NCBI RefSeq assembly: GCF_902497785.1
Contig: NZ_CABVHK010000020.1
Coordinates: 1-64,000, forward strand
DNA: 64,000 bases
DNA from: Pseudomonas fluorescens
GTDB lineage: Bacteria; Pseudomonadota; Gammaproteobacteria; Pseudomonadales; Pseudomonadaceae
Direction: 5' to 3'
A model generated the notes under the pieces. It was given only the letters and a program-made list of their open reading frames with translations, was not told the origin of the DNA and did no database searches. Below, piece by piece: positions 16,401-26,373 of this stretch (position 1 is the first letter of the stretch; the number at the start of each line of letters is the position of its first letter). Made by a program: the position numbers and the translations under genes.

Positions 16401-18140
16401 TCAGGCGTTGACGGGCTCTACCGCCAGCTCAACCACTTCGGGCCGCTTGAGCAACGCGTACGCCACCGCCGTCAGCAAACTCCCCGCCACAATCGCCAGC
16501 AGATACAACAGCGCATGGTTGATCGCATTCGGGATCGCCAGCACAAACAACCCACCGTGCGGCGCCATCAGTTTGCAGCCGAAATACATCGACAACGCCC
16601 CCGTCAGCGCCCCCCCGGCAATGCTCGCCGGAATGACTCGCAACGGATCCTTTGCCGCAAACGGAATCGCGCCCTCGGAGATGAAGCACAGCCCCAGCAC
16701 CAACGCCGCTTTGCCCGCCTCGCGTTCGGTCTGGGCGAATTTGCGCCGGGCGATGAACGTGGCGATGCCCAGGCCAATCGGCGGCACCATGCCGGCGGCC
16801 ATGGTCGCGGCCATCGGCGCGTAACTCTGCGACGCCAGCAGCCCCACCGAGAACGCGTACGCGGCTTTGTTGATCGGCCCGCCGAGGTCGACGCACATCA
16901 TGCCGCCCAGCAGCACACCCAGCAGAATCGCGTTGGTGGTGCCCATGCTGTCAAGGAAGTGCGTGAGCCCGGCGAGCATCCCCGCCACCGGTTTGCCGAC
17001 CACGTAAATCATCACCAGACCGGTGAACAGACTCGCCAGCAAAGGAATGATCAGGATCGGTTTCAGCGCCTCGAGGCTCTGCGGCAACCGCGCATATCGG
17101 TTGATCGCCTGCGCCGCGTAACCGGCGATGAAACCGGCAATGATCCCGCCGATAAATCCGGCGCCCAAGGTGCTCGCCAGCAAGCCGCCAATCATGCCCG
17201 GCGCGAGGCCCGGACGGTCGGCGATCGAGTAGGCGATGTAGCCCGCCAGCAGCGGCACCATCAACTTGAACGCGGTCTCGCCGCCGATCTGCATCAGGGC
17301 GGCGGCAAGGGTGCCTTCCTCCTTGAACGCTGTGATGCCGAACACGAACGACAGCGCGATCATCAGACCGCCCGCCACCACCATCGGCAGCATGAACGAC
17401 ACGCCGGTCAGCAGGTGTTTGTAGACGCCCGTCTTCTCTTGTTTGATCGGACCCTGGCCACCCGTGGCAGCGCTTTCCTGCTTACCTTCGGCCAGTGCTT
17501 TGTTCAGCGTCGCTTCAGCCTGCTTCAACGCGATGCCTGTGCCGCAGCGGTAGATTTTCTTGCCGGCAAAACGCTCGGTGGCGACTTCGATGTCGCACGC
17601 CAGCAATACCACATCGGCATCGGCAATCGCGGCAGCACTCAACGGATTGCGCGCGCCGACCGAGCCTTGGGTTTCGATCTGCAAGTCGTAACCTAAACGC
17701 TTGGCTGCTTGCTGCAGGGCTTCGGCCGCCATAAAGGTATGCGCAACGCCGGTCGGGCACGCCGTGATCGCGACCAGGCGCGGAGCGTTTTTTACGATGG
17801 CTGCAGGTTCGGCGGCTACTTCGGGCGCGATATAAACCTGCGCCTCTTCAGCCCCTCGACGCAACACCGCTTCGACATCTTGCAGCGCCTGCGCCGGGGT
17901 GCTCTGGAACACGCGTTTGCCGACGAATCGCGACAGGTCCACCGGCGCGCTGGTCACCAGCAACACCCACTCGGCCGACTCGATGGTAGCCGCCGACAAC
18001 TGGCGCTCCGGGTGCACTGCATCCGCCACTTCAACACTGGTGCTCCAGCCCTGACGCTGCGCGGCGGCATCGAGCAAACGGGCGCACAGCACACTGGTGA
18101 CCATGCCGTTCGGACAGGCCGTAACAATGGCTAACTTCAT
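16401..18140 (-). CDS. fruA: PTS fructose-specific EIIBC component
   Basis: 579-residue membrane permease-phosphotransferase that imports fructose as fructose-1-phosphate. The N-terminus has a degenerate IIB-like domain (KLAIVTACPNGMVTSVLC), then a true IIB domain with the phosphocysteine in AITACPTGVAHTFMAAEAL (about residue 120). From about residue 225 the IIC domain has eight to ten membrane helices. The start at 18140 has AGAGGG upstream. It is the last gene of fruB-fruK-fruA, 11 bases after fruK. Confidence 0.95.
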   Translation of the reverse strand: MKLAIVTACPNGMVTSVLCARLLDAAAQRQGWSTSVEVADAVHPERQLSAATIESAEWVLLVTSAPVDLSRFVGKRVFQSTPAQALQDVEAVLRRGAEEAQVYIAPEVAAEPAAIVKNAPRLVAITACPTGVAHTFMAAEALQQAAKRLGYDLQIETQGSVGARNPLSAAAIADADVVLLACDIEVATERFAGKKIYRCGTGIALKQAEATLNKALAEGKQESAATGGQGPIKQEKTGVYKHLLTGVSFMLPMVVAGGLMIALSFVFGITAFKEEGTLAAALMQIGGETAFKLMVPLLAGYIAYSIADRPGLAPGMIGGLLASTLGAGFIGGIIAGFIAGYAAQAINRYARLPQSLEALKPILIIPLLASLFTGLVMIYVVGKPVAGMLAGLTHFLDSMGTTNAILLGVLLGGMMCVDLGGPINKAAYAFSVGLLASQSYAPMAATMAAGMVPPIGLGIATFIARRKFAQTEREAGKAALVLGLCFISEGAIPFAAKDPLRVIPASIAGGALTGALSMYFGCKLMAPHGGLFVLAIPNAINHALLYLLAIVAGSLLTAVAYALLKRPEVVELAVEPVNA

Positions 18141-18151
18141 GACAAACCCTC

Positions 18152-19093
18152 TTATTGTTCTGTCAGGGGACGGATGCGTACCCCCTGTTCGAGCTGCGCC
18201 AATTGCGCCGCGTCGCCGATGCCGAAACCGATCTGGGTCACCGCCATCGCGGCAATCGCGGTGGCGGTTCGCAGGGTCTGCTCCGGCGTATCGGGTTTGA
18301 GCAAACCGTGGAGCATGCCCGCCAACAACGAATCCCCGGCGCCTACCGTGCTGGCGACGCTGACCTTGGGTGGCGTGGCATGCAGCGCCGAGCCGACACT
18401 GAACCAGTTCACGCCGTCGGCGCCGTGGGAAATCACCACGTGTTCGATGCCTTGCGCGTGCAAGCGGCTCGCGGCTTCGGCCTGGGCCGCGACCGAAACC
18501 ACTTCGCAACCGAGCGCATCCGCCAGCTCTTCGGTATTGGGTTTGATCAGCCATGGACCGGCCTTCAGCGCTGCCCGCAGCGCTTCGCCACTGCTGTCCA
18601 GCGCCACGTTCAAACCGAGATTTTTCAGACGCGTGATCAACGCCTGCAACCACTCGGGACTGACGCCTTGAGGCAGGCTGCCAGCCACGACCACCGCGTC
18701 ATGCCCCGGCGCAATCTGCTCCAGTCGCTCCAGCAAAGCCTGCTGCGCCGCCTCACTGACCATCGGCCCCGGGCCGTTGATGTCGGTAATGCGCCCGTCG
18801 CTTTCCGCCAGTTTGAGATTGCTGCGGGTCTCGCCGGGGACGCGGATAAAGGCGTCGACAAAACCGCGCTTGGCGAACAGGGTTTCGAACGCTTGCAGAT
18901 TGTCTTCGCCGAGAAAACCGCTGACGGTGAGCTGATGCCCGAGGTCTGCCAGCACCTGCGCCACGTTCACGCCTTTACCGGCGGCGTGGGTGTGCATCTC
19001 GTCGCTGCGATTGACTTGACCGGGCTCAAGTCGCGGCAACTGCACCGTCAGGTCCAGCGCCGGGTTGAGGGTCAGGGTCAGGATCTTGGCCAT
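18152..19093 (-). CDS. fruK: 1-phosphofructokinase
   Basis: 313 residues, PfkB/ribokinase family; converts fructose-1-phosphate to fructose-1,6-bisphosphate with ATP. The substrate-binding NPALDLT and GKGVNVAQVL motifs lie at the N-terminus, and the anion-hole/catalytic base motif VGAGDSLLAGML at about residue 250. The ATG overlaps the fruB stop (TAATG), so translation is coupled. In Pseudomonas this is the main entry of fructose carbon, and its substrate is also the inducer sensed by FruR. Confidence 0.95.
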   Translation of the reverse strand: MAKILTLTLNPALDLTVQLPRLEPGQVNRSDEMHTHAAGKGVNVAQVLADLGHQLTVSGFLGEDNLQAFETLFAKRGFVDAFIRVPGETRSNLKLAESDGRITDINGPGPMVSEAAQQALLERLEQIAPGHDAVVVAGSLPQGVSPEWLQALITRLKNLGLNVALDSSGEALRAALKAGPWLIKPNTEELADALGCEVVSVAAQAEAASRLHAQGIEHVVISHGADGVNWFSVGSALHATPPKVSVASTVGAGDSLLAGMLHGLLKPDTPEQTLRTATAIAAMAVTQIGFGIGDAAQLAQLEQGVRIRPLTEQ

Positions 19094-21954
19094 TACAGGG
19101 CCTCCACTAATGCGCGCACTTCATTCGCGCTGCCCACGGCCAGGGCCTGTTGGGCGAGGGTTTGGGTCTGGGTCAGGCTGAGTTCGCGAATGCGCGCCTT
19201 GACCTCGGCAATGCTGCGCCCGGACACGCTCAACTCGTCCACGCCGAGGCCGACCAGCACCGGCACCGCCAGCGGATCGGCCGCCAGTTCGCCGCACACG
19301 CCGACCCATTTGCCATGGGCGTGGGCCGCTCGCACGGTGATGTCGATCAGTTGCAGCACCGCCGGGTGCAAGCCGTCAGCCTGAGCCGACAAGGTCGGAT
19401 GACCACGGTCGATGGCGAGAGTGTATTGGGTCAGGTCATTGGTACCGACGCTGAAGAAGTCGACCTCTTTGGCCAGCACCGGCGCGAGCAGTGCCGCCGA
19501 CGGCACTTCGATCATGATCCCCAGTTGCAGGTCGGCGACCGGAATTTCCAGACGCAAACGTTCGGTCATGTCCCGCGCTTGCCGCCACTCGTCAACGCTG
19601 CCGACCATCGGGAACATGATGCGCAGCGGACGGTTGTCGGCGGCCCGCAACAAGGCGCGCAATTGCGCTTCCATGATCTGTGGCCGCTGTAAGGTCAGGC
19701 GAATACCGCGCACGCCGAGGAACGGATTTTCTTCCTTGGCAATCGGCCAATACGGCAGCGGTTTGTCGCCACCGACGTCGAGGGTGCGCACCACCAGCGG
19801 TCGACCGGCGAGGCCGTCGAGCACGCGGCGATATTCGACTTCCTGCGTCGCCTCGTCCGGCGCTTGCGAGTGAGCCATGAAAATCAATTCGGTGCGCAGC
19901 AAGCCGATGCCTTCCGCGCCCTGCTCCACCGCGCTAGTGACGCCGGCGCTTTCGCCGATGTTGGCGAACACTTCGACCGCGTGGCCGTCAGTGGTCAGCG
20001 CCGGTTGATGACGTTGTTCGGACGCCGCTTGCAAGCGCTGTTCGCGGGTGTCGCGCTCTTCAGTGGCGCGCTGCAAGGTCGCTGTGTCGGCGTCCACGTG
20101 CAGGCGACCGCGCTGGCCATCGAGCAGCAACGGCGTGCCCGGCGCCAGCAGCAACACCGCCGCGCCTGCGCCGACCAATGCCGGAATCCCCAGCGCACGG
20201 GCGACGATGGCGCTGTGCGCGGTGGCGCCGCCACGGGCGGTGAGAATTCCGGCGACACGGGCCGGATCGAGGCGCGCGACATCGGACGGACCGACTTCGT
20301 CCATCACCAGAATGTACGGTTGCTCGGGTTCGCTCGGGGTCTCGACGCCGCTCAGTTGCGCCAGCACGCGACGACCGATGTCACGCAAATCGGCGGCACG
20401 TTCGGCGAGCAAGGCGTCCTGCAACGCTTCCTGTTGTTTCGCGGCGGCTTCGATCACGGCCATCCACGCCGCTTCAGCGCTTTCGCCCTGCTTGAGGCGG
20501 GTCTCGACTTCGTCGGTCAATTCCGGGTCGTCGAGCATTTCCTGGTGGGTGATGAAGATCTCGCGAATGGCTTTCGATTTGCTGCGCTCGATCAAGCCCT
20601 GGATGTCGCGACGCACGTCCGCCAGCGCTTGCTTGAGACGCTCGCGCTCGACGGCGGCAGACTCACCACGCATCGGGTAATCGATGTGTTGCAGCACTTG
20701 AATATGCGCCGGACCGATGGCAATGCCCGGCGCGGCAGCGATAGCCTGAATCACACTGCCGGACGCCGGGGCGAGCAGCACTTCGGCGATATCGGCAATG
20801 ACTTCACGTTGCTGGCTCACCGCCGGCAACGGCTCGATGTCTTCACCGAGGCCTTCTTCGATGGCGGCCAACAACGCCGGCAACGCGTCGGCGGCAACAC
20901 CTGGTTCGGCGATGAATTCCAGCACCTGACCACGACGGGCGCCCAGGCTCAGCAGTTTGCTCAAGCTCTTCACCGACACCGCACTGTCCTGGCCGTCGAC
21001 AATGCGCACGCGGATTTCGCCTGCAAATTGCTTCGCCAGTTGCGCGAGGATTTTCGCCGGGCGTGCATGCAAGCCGTGAGCGTTGGCCAACGCGATACGC
21101 GCACTCGGCCAGTCCGCCGGCACTTCACCGCCGAGCACTTCAAGGACTTTACGGCTGCTGGTGGCCCGGCCCAGTTCATGGCCGCGGCCTTCGATCAGCA
21201 ACGCACACAGGCGTTCGAGCAAGGCCTGATGCGCCTCGCCGATGCTGGCCAGGCAGAACAGACCGCTGAGCGGCTGACCGAGGTAGCGCATCGGTTTATC
21301 CGGCGTGACGAAGGCCAGCCCCGGGCGCTTGACCGTTTGCTCGCTGTGCAACCACCACAAGCCATCGCCCAGCGGCAACGCTTCGACTTGCTGCAATACC
21401 GCGGAAAAACCATTGCTCACACAATCGGCCTGTCGCAGCAAGCGCGCACCGCGCCAGACCAATTCTTCAAAGTCATCGGCAGACACACCGAGGCCGATCA
21501 TCTGCGCATCCAGTGCCAGTTCCTGCGGCGCGCCTTGCAACAGTTTCAACAACGCTTCGGCGGAACCGGCGCGACGCAGGGCCTGGCCCAGATCAGTCTC
21601 GCCGAGGGCGCGGGTCAGCAGTTGCAGGAGTCGCAGGTGTTCGTCGGATTTGGCCGCAATGCCAATCGCCAGATAGACGATCTGGCCATCGCCCCAATCC
21701 ACGCCGTCGGGAAACTGCATCAGGCGCACACCGGTGGAAAACACCTGATCGCGGGTTTCCGGCGTACCGTGAGGGATGGCAATACCTTGACCGAGAAAGG
21801 TCGAACCCTGGGCTTCACGCGCCTGCAGGCCGGCGAGGTATCCCTCGGCCACCAGGCCGTCAGCGACCAAATGCTGGGCCAGCAAGTGCAGTGCGGTGGA
21901 CTTGTCCACGGCGGATTGGCCCATGGAAATCTGCTCAACAGTGAGCTCGAGCAT
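19093..21954 (-). CDS. fruB: PTS fructose multiphosphoryl transfer protein (EIIA-HPr-EI)
   Basis: 953 residues with three PTS modules in order: EIIA-Fru (1-145, active His62 in IPHGTPE), HPr (about 280-370, active His in LHARPAK) and Enzyme I (about 400-953, phospho-His in GGATAHSAIVARALG and PEP-binding C-terminus with GTNDLTQYTLAIDRG). It passes phosphate from PEP to FruA, so fructose uptake is self-contained. It is the first gene of fruBKA; the operon faces divergent fruR with a FruR operator in between. The start at 21954 follows an AGGAGA site. Confidence 0.96.
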   Translation of the reverse strand: MLELTVEQISMGQSAVDKSTALHLLAQHLVADGLVAEGYLAGLQAREAQGSTFLGQGIAIPHGTPETRDQVFSTGVRLMQFPDGVDWGDGQIVYLAIGIAAKSDEHLRLLQLLTRALGETDLGQALRRAGSAEALLKLLQGAPQELALDAQMIGLGVSADDFEELVWRGARLLRQADCVSNGFSAVLQQVEALPLGDGLWWLHSEQTVKRPGLAFVTPDKPMRYLGQPLSGLFCLASIGEAHQALLERLCALLIEGRGHELGRATSSRKVLEVLGGEVPADWPSARIALANAHGLHARPAKILAQLAKQFAGEIRVRIVDGQDSAVSVKSLSKLLSLGARRGQVLEFIAEPGVAADALPALLAAIEEGLGEDIEPLPAVSQQREVIADIAEVLLAPASGSVIQAIAAAPGIAIGPAHIQVLQHIDYPMRGESAAVERERLKQALADVRRDIQGLIERSKSKAIREIFITHQEMLDDPELTDEVETRLKQGESAEAAWMAVIEAAAKQQEALQDALLAERAADLRDIGRRVLAQLSGVETPSEPEQPYILVMDEVGPSDVARLDPARVAGILTARGGATAHSAIVARALGIPALVGAGAAVLLLAPGTPLLLDGQRGRLHVDADTATLQRATEERDTREQRLQAASEQRHQPALTTDGHAVEVFANIGESAGVTSAVEQGAEGIGLLRTELIFMAHSQAPDEATQEVEYRRVLDGLAGRPLVVRTLDVGGDKPLPYWPIAKEENPFLGVRGIRLTLQRPQIMEAQLRALLRAADNRPLRIMFPMVGSVDEWRQARDMTERLRLEIPVADLQLGIMIEVPSAALLAPVLAKEVDFFSVGTNDLTQYTLAIDRGHPTLSAQADGLHPAVLQLIDITVRAAHAHGKWVGVCGELAADPLAVPVLVGLGVDELSVSGRSIAEVKARIRELSLTQTQTLAQQALAVGSANEVRALVEAL

Positions 21955-22087
21955 GCTTTCTCCTTTTTGGCGCCTGAGGACGCCAGGTATTGTTTTGAAT
22001 GAATCAGCTTAGGCGCTTGTTGATCACTTTTGGCAGTTTCACGGCAGAACCGGCCAAAGGCACCTTTAACGTAGAAAATACGCTTGC

Positions 22088-22099
22088 TGAAACGTTTAA
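22088..22099. promoter_or_regulatory. FruR (Cra) operator
   Basis: TGAAACGTTTAA, the exact complement of the TTAAACGTTTCA site reported for Pseudomonas FruR and close to the enterobacterial Cra consensus. It lies 134 bases before fruB in the fruB-fruR divergent region, placed to repress fruBKA until fructose-1-phosphate releases FruR. Confidence 0.85.
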
Positions 22100-22235
22100 T
22101 CTAGAATGATTGGCACGTTACTCGATTATGTCCCATCCTTGAAGTCCAACGGTCGGATACGTTGTGACAATAGTCGTCTGCCTGAATCGGGTAGGATTGG
22201 CCAAAATGTCGGCTGAAGAACAAGGAAATCCCGAG

Positions 22236-23231
22236 GTGAAACTCAGTGATATCGCCCAACTGGCCGGTGTGTCCGTGACCACCGCCAGTTATGTCATCAA
22301 TGGCAAGGCCGAACAGCAACGCATCAGCAGCGCCACCGTCGAGCGCGTGCGCGCGGTTGTCGAACAGCATGGCTTTACGCCAAACCCGCAAGCGGCCGGG
22401 CTGCGCAGTCGGCATACGCGCACGCTGGGCTTCATTCTGCCGGACCTGGAAAACCCCAGTTACGCGCGGATTGCCAAATTGCTGGAACAAGGCGCCCGGG
22501 CGCGTGGCTATCAATTGCTCATCGCCAGTTCCGACGATGCGCCGGACAGTGAGCGACAACTGCTCAAGCTGTTTCGCGCCCGCCGTTGCGACGCGTTGAT
22601 CGTCGCCAGTTGTCTGCCGGTCGGTGACGACAGTTACCGCCAATTGCAGGCCAAGGGCACGCCGATCATCGCCATCGACCGGGTCATGGAACCCGAGCAT
22701 TTTTGCTCGGTGATCAGCGATGATCGCGAAGCCAGCCTGCAATTGACCCGCAGCCTGTTGAACCCGCTGCCCAAGCAGATTGCCCTGATTGGCGCACGCC
22801 CCGACCTAAGCATCAGCCAGGAGCGGGCCACCGGTTTCAAGGAGGCGCTGACCGGGTTCAAAGGTGAAATCCTGATCGAACACGGCGAAGCGTTCAGTCG
22901 CGAGTGCGGCAAGCAATTGATGGAAGACATGCTCCAGCGCCTGGGACACTTGCCCGATGCGTTGGTGACAACCTCCTACGTGCTGCTTCAGGGCGTGTTC
23001 GATGCGTTGCATGACTACCCTTTGAAAACACGCCCACTGCGCCTCGGCACTTTCGGCGACACGCAGTTGCTGGACTTCCTGCCGCTGCCCGTCAACGCCA
23101 TGGCCCAGCAGCATCAATTGATCGCCGACAAAGCCCTGCAACTGGCCCTCGCCGCCATCGAGCAGTCCGACTACCAGCCCGGCGTGCAAGCCATCGCGCG
23201 GACCTTCAAGCAGCGTATTCGCCAGGACTGA
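22236..23231 (+). CDS. fruR: Catabolite repressor/activator FruR (Cra), LacI family
   Basis: 331 residues from the GTG at 22236, preceded by AAGGAA at good spacing; this gives the family's MKLSDIAQLAGVSVTTAS beginning. An ATG at 22206 in the same frame would add ten residues. The helix-turn-helix lies at residues 1-25, the hinge near 45-60 (AAGLRSRHTRTLGF), followed by a periplasmic-binding-protein-like effector domain for fructose-1-phosphate. Divergent from fruBKA, its target. It ends three bases before tatD. Confidence 0.93.
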   Translation: MKLSDIAQLAGVSVTTASYVINGKAEQQRISSATVERVRAVVEQHGFTPNPQAAGLRSRHTRTLGFILPDLENPSYARIAKLLEQGARARGYQLLIASSDDAPDSERQLLKLFRARRCDALIVASCLPVGDDSYRQLQAKGTPIIAIDRVMEPEHFCSVISDDREASLQLTRSLLNPLPKQIALIGARPDLSISQERATGFKEALTGFKGEILIEHGEAFSRECGKQLMEDMLQRLGHLPDALVTTSYVLLQGVFDALHDYPLKTRPLRLGTFGDTQLLDFLPLPVNAMAQQHQLIADKALQLALAAIEQSDYQPGVQAIARTFKQRIRQD

Positions 23232-23234
23232 ACC

Positions 23235-24011
23235 GTGGAGCTGATCGACACCCACACTCATCTGGATTTTCCGGACTTCGATCTCGACCGCGCGGCATTA
23301 TTGGCTGCAAGCCGCGCCCTCGGGGTGCGGCGGATGGTGGTGCTGGGCGTTCATGAAGGCAATTGGCAGCGCGTCTGGGATCTGGTCTTGAGCGATGCCG
23401 ATTTGCACGCGGCGTTCGGTTTGCATCCGGTGTACCTGGACCAGCATCAGCCTGAAGATTTAACCGCCCTCGGTGACTGGCTGAGTCGCCTGGCGGGGCA
23501 TCGGCAGCTGTGCGCGGTGGGTGAGATCGGCCTCGATTATTTCATCGAAACCCTCGACCGCGAGCGCCAACAGGCGTTGTTCGATGCACAACTGCAATTG
23601 GCGGCGGACTTTAATCTGCCGGCGCTGATTCACGTGCGGCGCAGCCATGCGGCGGTGATCGCCACGCTCAAGCGCTTCAAGTTGCAACGCGCCGGGATCA
23701 TTCACGCCTTCGCCGGCAGCCAGGAAGAGGCTCGCGAGTACATCAAGCTCGGTTTCAAACTGGGCCTCGGCGGCGCGCCGACCTGGCCGCAGGCGTTGCG
23801 CATGCACCGGGTGCTGGCCCAATTGCCGCTGGCGTCGGTGGTGCTGGAAACCGATTCACCGGACATGGCGCCCGCAATGTTTCCCGGCCAACGCAACAGC
23901 CCGGCGCATTTGCCGGCGATCTGCGAAGCGCTGGCGGGGATGATGGCGATAAGTCCTGAGCAATTGGCGGCCGCCAGCACCGCCAATGCCTGTGAAATAT
24001 TCAACTGGTAA
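23235..24011 (+). CDS. TatD-family metal-dependent hydrolase
   Basis: 258 residues. Metal ligands typical of TatD nucleases: HTHLD near the N-terminus, GEIGLDYF, HVRRSH, HAFAGS and ETDSPDMAP. Family members are 3'-5' exonucleases/DNases working in the cytosol; the cellular role is uncertain. It starts at a GTG three bases after fruR and is probably co-transcribed with it. This is not the tatABC-linked tatD; it is the YjjV-like paralogue by position and length. Confidence 0.88.
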   Translation: MELIDTHTHLDFPDFDLDRAALLAASRALGVRRMVVLGVHEGNWQRVWDLVLSDADLHAAFGLHPVYLDQHQPEDLTALGDWLSRLAGHRQLCAVGEIGLDYFIETLDRERQQALFDAQLQLAADFNLPALIHVRRSHAAVIATLKRFKLQRAGIIHAFAGSQEEAREYIKLGFKLGLGGAPTWPQALRMHRVLAQLPLASVVLETDSPDMAPAMFPGQRNSPAHLPAICEALAGMMAISPEQLAAASTANACEIFNW

Positions 24012-24020
24012 CCCGCTTGC

Positions 24021-24122
24021 CTGTAGGAGCGAGCTTGCTCGCGAAAAACGTCCGGGCGACGCGTTCATCCAGGCAACACGCGCCATCGTTGACGTTCATC
24101 GCGAGCAAGCTCGCTCCTACAG
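24021..24122. repeat. REPIN between tatD-like gene and chemoreceptor
   Basis: TGTAGGAGCGAGCTTGCTCG and its inverse (CGAGCAAGCTCGCTCCTACA) enclose about 60 bases. It lies between convergent genes. Confidence 0.9.
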
Positions 24123-24137
24123 GGTACGGTTTCAGCA

Positions 24138-26168
24138 TCAGACCCGGAACGCGCTGATCAGCTGTTTGAGCTCGACCACCTGCGCCGATAACGCCCGGCT
24201 GGCGTCTTCGGTCTGGTGCGCACCTTCGGCGGTGCGTTCGCCGGCGCGGTTGATCTCGACGATGTTCTGGTCGATGTCGTGCGCCACGGCAGTCTGCTGT
24301 TCCACGGCGGCGGCAATCTGCTGGTTCTGATCGACGATCATGCCCACCGCACCAAGGATATTTTCCAGCGCCTGCTGGACCTTTTCCGACTGCCCTACGG
24401 TGCCATTGGCCATTTGATGGCTGCTGCCCATGGCCTTCACCGCCGCGCCGACGCCGCTGTGCAACTTGGCGATCATCTGTTCGATTTCCTCGGTCGATTG
24501 CTGAGTGCGCTTGGCCAAGGTCCGGACCTCGTCCGCCACCACCGCAAAACCACGCCCCTGCTCACCCGCCCGCGCCGCCTCGATGGCCGCATTGAGCGCC
24601 AGCAGGTTGGTCTGTTCGGCGATGCTTTTGATCACTTCCAGTACGCGGCTGATCGACTGGCTGTCACTGGCCAGTTGATTGATCACCAACACCGACTGAT
24701 CAATCTCACTCGCCAACGCGGCAATGCTGCCTTGTTGCGATTGCACCAGCCCACGACCGCTGAGGGTCTCGTCATTGACGCTGTGGGCACTGCTGACCGC
24801 TGCGGCCGCACTGCGCGCGACCTCCAGTGAAGTGGCCGACATCTGGTTCATCGCCGTGGCGACTTGTTCGATCTGCGAACGCTGCCCCGCCACTGCCAGG
24901 TTGCTTTGGGCCGAGACGTTTTCGACCTGGCCGGCCTGGCGTTCGACTTCACCGACGGTCTGGCCGACACGCTCGATCAAGTCATGGATTTTTTTCACGG
25001 TGCCGTTGAACACTTCGCCCAATTCGCCCAGTTCATCGCGGCTGTCGGCATTGAAGGTCACGGTCATGTCGCCCGCCGCCACCTTGTCCATCATCGCCCC
25101 AAGACGCTTGAGGGTGGTGCGGGTCGAGGCGTAGAAACCGCCGTAAAGGTAGAAGATCAGCACAAACACCACCGACAACGCGACCGCCTGCAAGACCATG
25201 TGGTTCCGGTTCTGTATCAACCGCTGCTGCAACTGCGTGTCGAGGAATTTCAGGGTGGCCTCGTTGAGCTGGTAGGTCTGAACCATCAGGCCGGTGACCT
25301 GATCAAAAAAGGCCTGCCACGGTGCATCGAGCGTGTCGGCCATTACCACCTGTTCTTCGAACAGCTCGCTGGCCTTTTTCAGCGACGCCCTGCTGCTCTC
25401 CGCCTGGGCGCTGAGGGTTTCACGCGCCGCTTTGCTTGAGCCCAGCGCATCCTGCAACTTCAGGCCGTACTCGGACTGCAGCTTTTCAAGCTGTGCCAGC
25501 AACTCATCGAACCGGGTGCTCGACGAAGAGTTGAGAAACCCCTGGCCCAGCGAATAGGCGCCCAAAGCGCGGCCATCGCCCAAGGCCTGGGTGACGGGTG
25601 GCGTGACGTTAGTAATGAGTTCGGTGAGCTGACGCATGTCGATCTGACTGTCACGGCTCAGACCGGCCTGACTGGCGATAATCTGGCTGAAAATCTGGGC
25701 ATTGCCGAGCAACTTGCCGATCAGCGCACTTTTGCTTTGCAGGGAGTTTTCTGTTTGCTGGGCCTTTAACGCAGCGATCATTTCATCGCGTTTGCCATCG
25801 AAAACCGTGATCTGCTCCGGATCGGTGGTCATCGCCTCCAGCGCTTCCAGGCGGGCCAGTGCGCTTTGTTCCAGGGCCGCGATTTGTGATTCGACATTGC
25901 CCGCCTTGCCGGACTGACCGAGGGTGACGTTGATCAACACCAGGTTGTTCAGGGTTTCCAGATCGCGCCGCAGGGTCAGGCTACTGCCTAGCAGGTCGAG
26001 GCTCTGCAGTTCAACCCGGGTGCCCTGGAATTCGCGGTAGGAATCGCGCACCAGGTAAAAGTTGGTCACCAGCATGGGCACCAGGAACAGAACGCTGATC
26101 AGGCTGAATTTCATGCCGAAGCTCAGGCGGTTCATCAGCGCAACAGCGGGATAGAGCAAGCTCTTCAC
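24138..26168 (-). CDS. Methyl-accepting chemotaxis protein
   Basis: 676 residues. Membrane helix 1 at about 20-42 (FSLISVLFLVPMLVTNFYLV), a long helical periplasmic sensor of about 285 residues, helix 2 near 325-348, then HAMP and the signalling domain with the invariant hairpin tip EQTNLLALNAAIEAARAGE. The ligand is unknown; the sensor size suggests a helical-bimodular type rather than a short four-helix bundle. No C-terminal CheR pentapeptide is present (ends ISAFRV). Monocistronic; it lies near ampE as in other Pseudomonas (PA4520 position). Confidence 0.93.
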   Translation of the reverse strand: MKSLLYPAVALMNRLSFGMKFSLISVLFLVPMLVTNFYLVRDSYREFQGTRVELQSLDLLGSSLTLRRDLETLNNLVLINVTLGQSGKAGNVESQIAALEQSALARLEALEAMTTDPEQITVFDGKRDEMIAALKAQQTENSLQSKSALIGKLLGNAQIFSQIIASQAGLSRDSQIDMRQLTELITNVTPPVTQALGDGRALGAYSLGQGFLNSSSSTRFDELLAQLEKLQSEYGLKLQDALGSSKAARETLSAQAESSRASLKKASELFEEQVVMADTLDAPWQAFFDQVTGLMVQTYQLNEATLKFLDTQLQQRLIQNRNHMVLQAVALSVVFVLIFYLYGGFYASTRTTLKRLGAMMDKVAAGDMTVTFNADSRDELGELGEVFNGTVKKIHDLIERVGQTVGEVERQAGQVENVSAQSNLAVAGQRSQIEQVATAMNQMSATSLEVARSAAAAVSSAHSVNDETLSGRGLVQSQQGSIAALASEIDQSVLVINQLASDSQSISRVLEVIKSIAEQTNLLALNAAIEAARAGEQGRGFAVVADEVRTLAKRTQQSTEEIEQMIAKLHSGVGAAVKAMGSSHQMANGTVGQSEKVQQALENILGAVGMIVDQNQQIAAAVEQQTAVAHDIDQNIVEINRAGERTAEGAHQTEDASRALSAQVVELKQLISAFRV

Positions 26169-26295
26169 TGGAAGTCTCCCTTTGATTCTTATTTTTATTG
26201 GCAGGCACAGACAGGCAGCAGATAGCCACTATCTCGGTGCTGTGTCTGTATAACTTAAATCGGCGGGAGGTTTTGTAACTTAAGGTAAATGGAAA

Positions 26296-26360
26296 GGATC
26301 GCAGCCTGCGGGGATGGCGTAGACCCGTAGGAGCTGCCGAAGGCTGCGATCTTTTTAACG
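26296..26360. repeat. REP-like repeat before ampE 3' end
   Basis: GATCGCAGCCTGCGG and GTAGGAGCTGCCGAAGGCTG with GCGATCTTTTT; same family as at 10866 and 31926. The T-run after GCGATC could help terminate a rightward transcript, but none is expected here. Confidence 0.65.
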
Positions 26361-26373
26361 CGTCAAGCAGGTA

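Noticed and set aside
16353..17696. 447-residue frame opposite fruA
   Set aside because: Arg/His/Gln-rich low-complexity translation typical of a shadow frame; fruA on the other strand is unambiguous.
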